Origin: Dehalococcoidia bacterium
GTDB taxonomy: Bacteria > Chloroflexota > Dehalococcoidia > Tepidiformales > Tepidiformaceae
NCBI GenBank assembly: GCA_023228745.1
Contig: JALOAP010000227.1
Location: 1 to 5,674, forward strand
DNA: 5,674 nt
Direction of reading: 5' to 3'
A model generated the notes under the pieces. The model ran no database searches. It was given only the letters and a program-made list of their open reading frames with translations, and was not told the DNA's origin. A program made the translations under genes and the position numbers. Below, piece after piece: positions 5,293 to 5,674 of this stretch; position 1 is the first letter of the stretch; each line of letters starts with the position of its first letter.

Positions 5293-5674
5293 ATGAATCT
5301 CTGCTATATCCCTGCACCCCTCACGACGCCGGCCTGGCACGAACCTGAGCGCGACATGCGCTTCTTGGCACGCTCTGTTTTCACCGGCCAACTGTCGCTT
5401 CCAGGGCTCGATCCTGTCACTCGCCGGGAGCGCACGCGGGCCTTCGACCGGCACCGTTCAACCTCTACATCGGCAGCAGGCTGCTCGCCCCCGTGCACCC
5501 TCTCTGGGGTGGAGCGTGGAAGAAACCCGGCTGGTTTGCCCGGTTCGGTGACGCCCCCGAGGGCGTGATAGCGCGGTACTTCCCGATCTGCGGCACCAGC
5601 TTCTTCCACCTCCAGTTGAGGAACGCGGGACTGGCAGTGCTTGCTGGGACGCTGGATCCGATCGATGCGGCTAT
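5293..5674 (+). pseudogene. Probable protein gene, apparently frameshifted, cut by the window edge
   Basis: I do not recognise this product. From ATG 5293 the frame reads MNLCYIPAPLTTPAWHEPER and on to about FDRH (codon 54), with G/C-rich third positions. It then turns into Ser/Pro/Arg-rich text and stops at 5566-5568. From 5457 the neighbouring frame (one base back) reads FNLYIGSRLLAPVHPLWG, then WKKPGWFARFGDAPEGVIARY, with aromatic residues and good codon use. That frame is open to the edge but has no start codon between the TGA at 5346 and a GTG at 5493. The simplest reading is one gene with a one-base deletion (or two-base insertion) near 5440-5457. Alternatives are a sequencing error, or two separate reading frames. 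No slippery heptamer is visible, so programmed shifting is unlikely. The right part is truncated by the window. Confidence 0.42.

Noticed and set aside
5440..5460. Programmed -1 ribosomal frameshift in the 5293 gene
   Set aside because: No X XXY YYZ slippery heptamer in the correct register and no obvious downstream pseudoknot; a one-base deletion is simpler.
1..5674. CRISPR array, tRNA, rRNA, insertion sequence or riboswitch
   Set aside because: No repeat-spacer series, no cloverleaf or conserved T-loop, no terminal inverted repeats with a transposase, and no recognised aptamer core upstream of lysC or glnA.

Overview
This is a high-GC bacterial chromosomal window with a strong G/C bias at third codon positions. 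It carries one certain housekeeping pair on opposite strands (lysC and glnA), a run of four small co-oriented genes, radC, and an unrecognised and apparently broken reading frame at the right edge. The gene content fits a high-GC Gram-positive-like or Chloroflexota-type bacterium: a GSI-alpha glutamine synthetase without an adenylylation site, a DUF2171 protein, and promoters whose -10 box lies directly against the start codon. The phylum is an inference; there is no rRNA or other marker in the window.

Left part (1-1695, + strand): a cysteine-rich ArsR/SmtB-type repressor gene is followed after about 33 bases by lysC, the aspartate kinase that opens the aspartate pathway (Lys, Thr, Met, diaminopimelate). 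lysC carries an internal GGAGGT plus in-frame TTG at the junction of the kinase and ACT domains. A separate beta (ACT-only) subunit may be made there, as in Bacillus and Corynebacterium. Next, convergent and only 18 bases away, glnA (1714-3039, - strand) makes glutamine and has the Arg62 feedback residue at exactly the Bacillus position.

Middle part (3040-4480): divergent from glnA runs a series of small + strand genes. These are a hydrophobic 63-66 aa membrane protein, two 83-aa paralogues of a hydrophilic family that I do not recognise (about 54% identical without gaps), and an 80-aa DUF2171/PRC-barrel-like protein. The gaps between them are strikingly even (117, 113 and 111 bases). The last three genes have Shine-Dalgarno sequences, and the run closes with a textbook intrinsic terminator at 4445-4474.

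Right part (4487-5674): radC has a TACAAT box six bases before a GTG start that lies just downstream of the terminator, so it is probably leaderless. At 5282 a perfect TATAAT lies five bases before an ATG. The frame opened there reads well for about 55 codons, then the coding signal moves to another frame and stays open to the window edge. This suggests a frameshifted gene or a sequence error.

The most interesting unexplained items are the duplicated 83-aa family with its structured spacers, the recurrent leaderless-type promoters, the internal lysC start, and the broken terminal gene.
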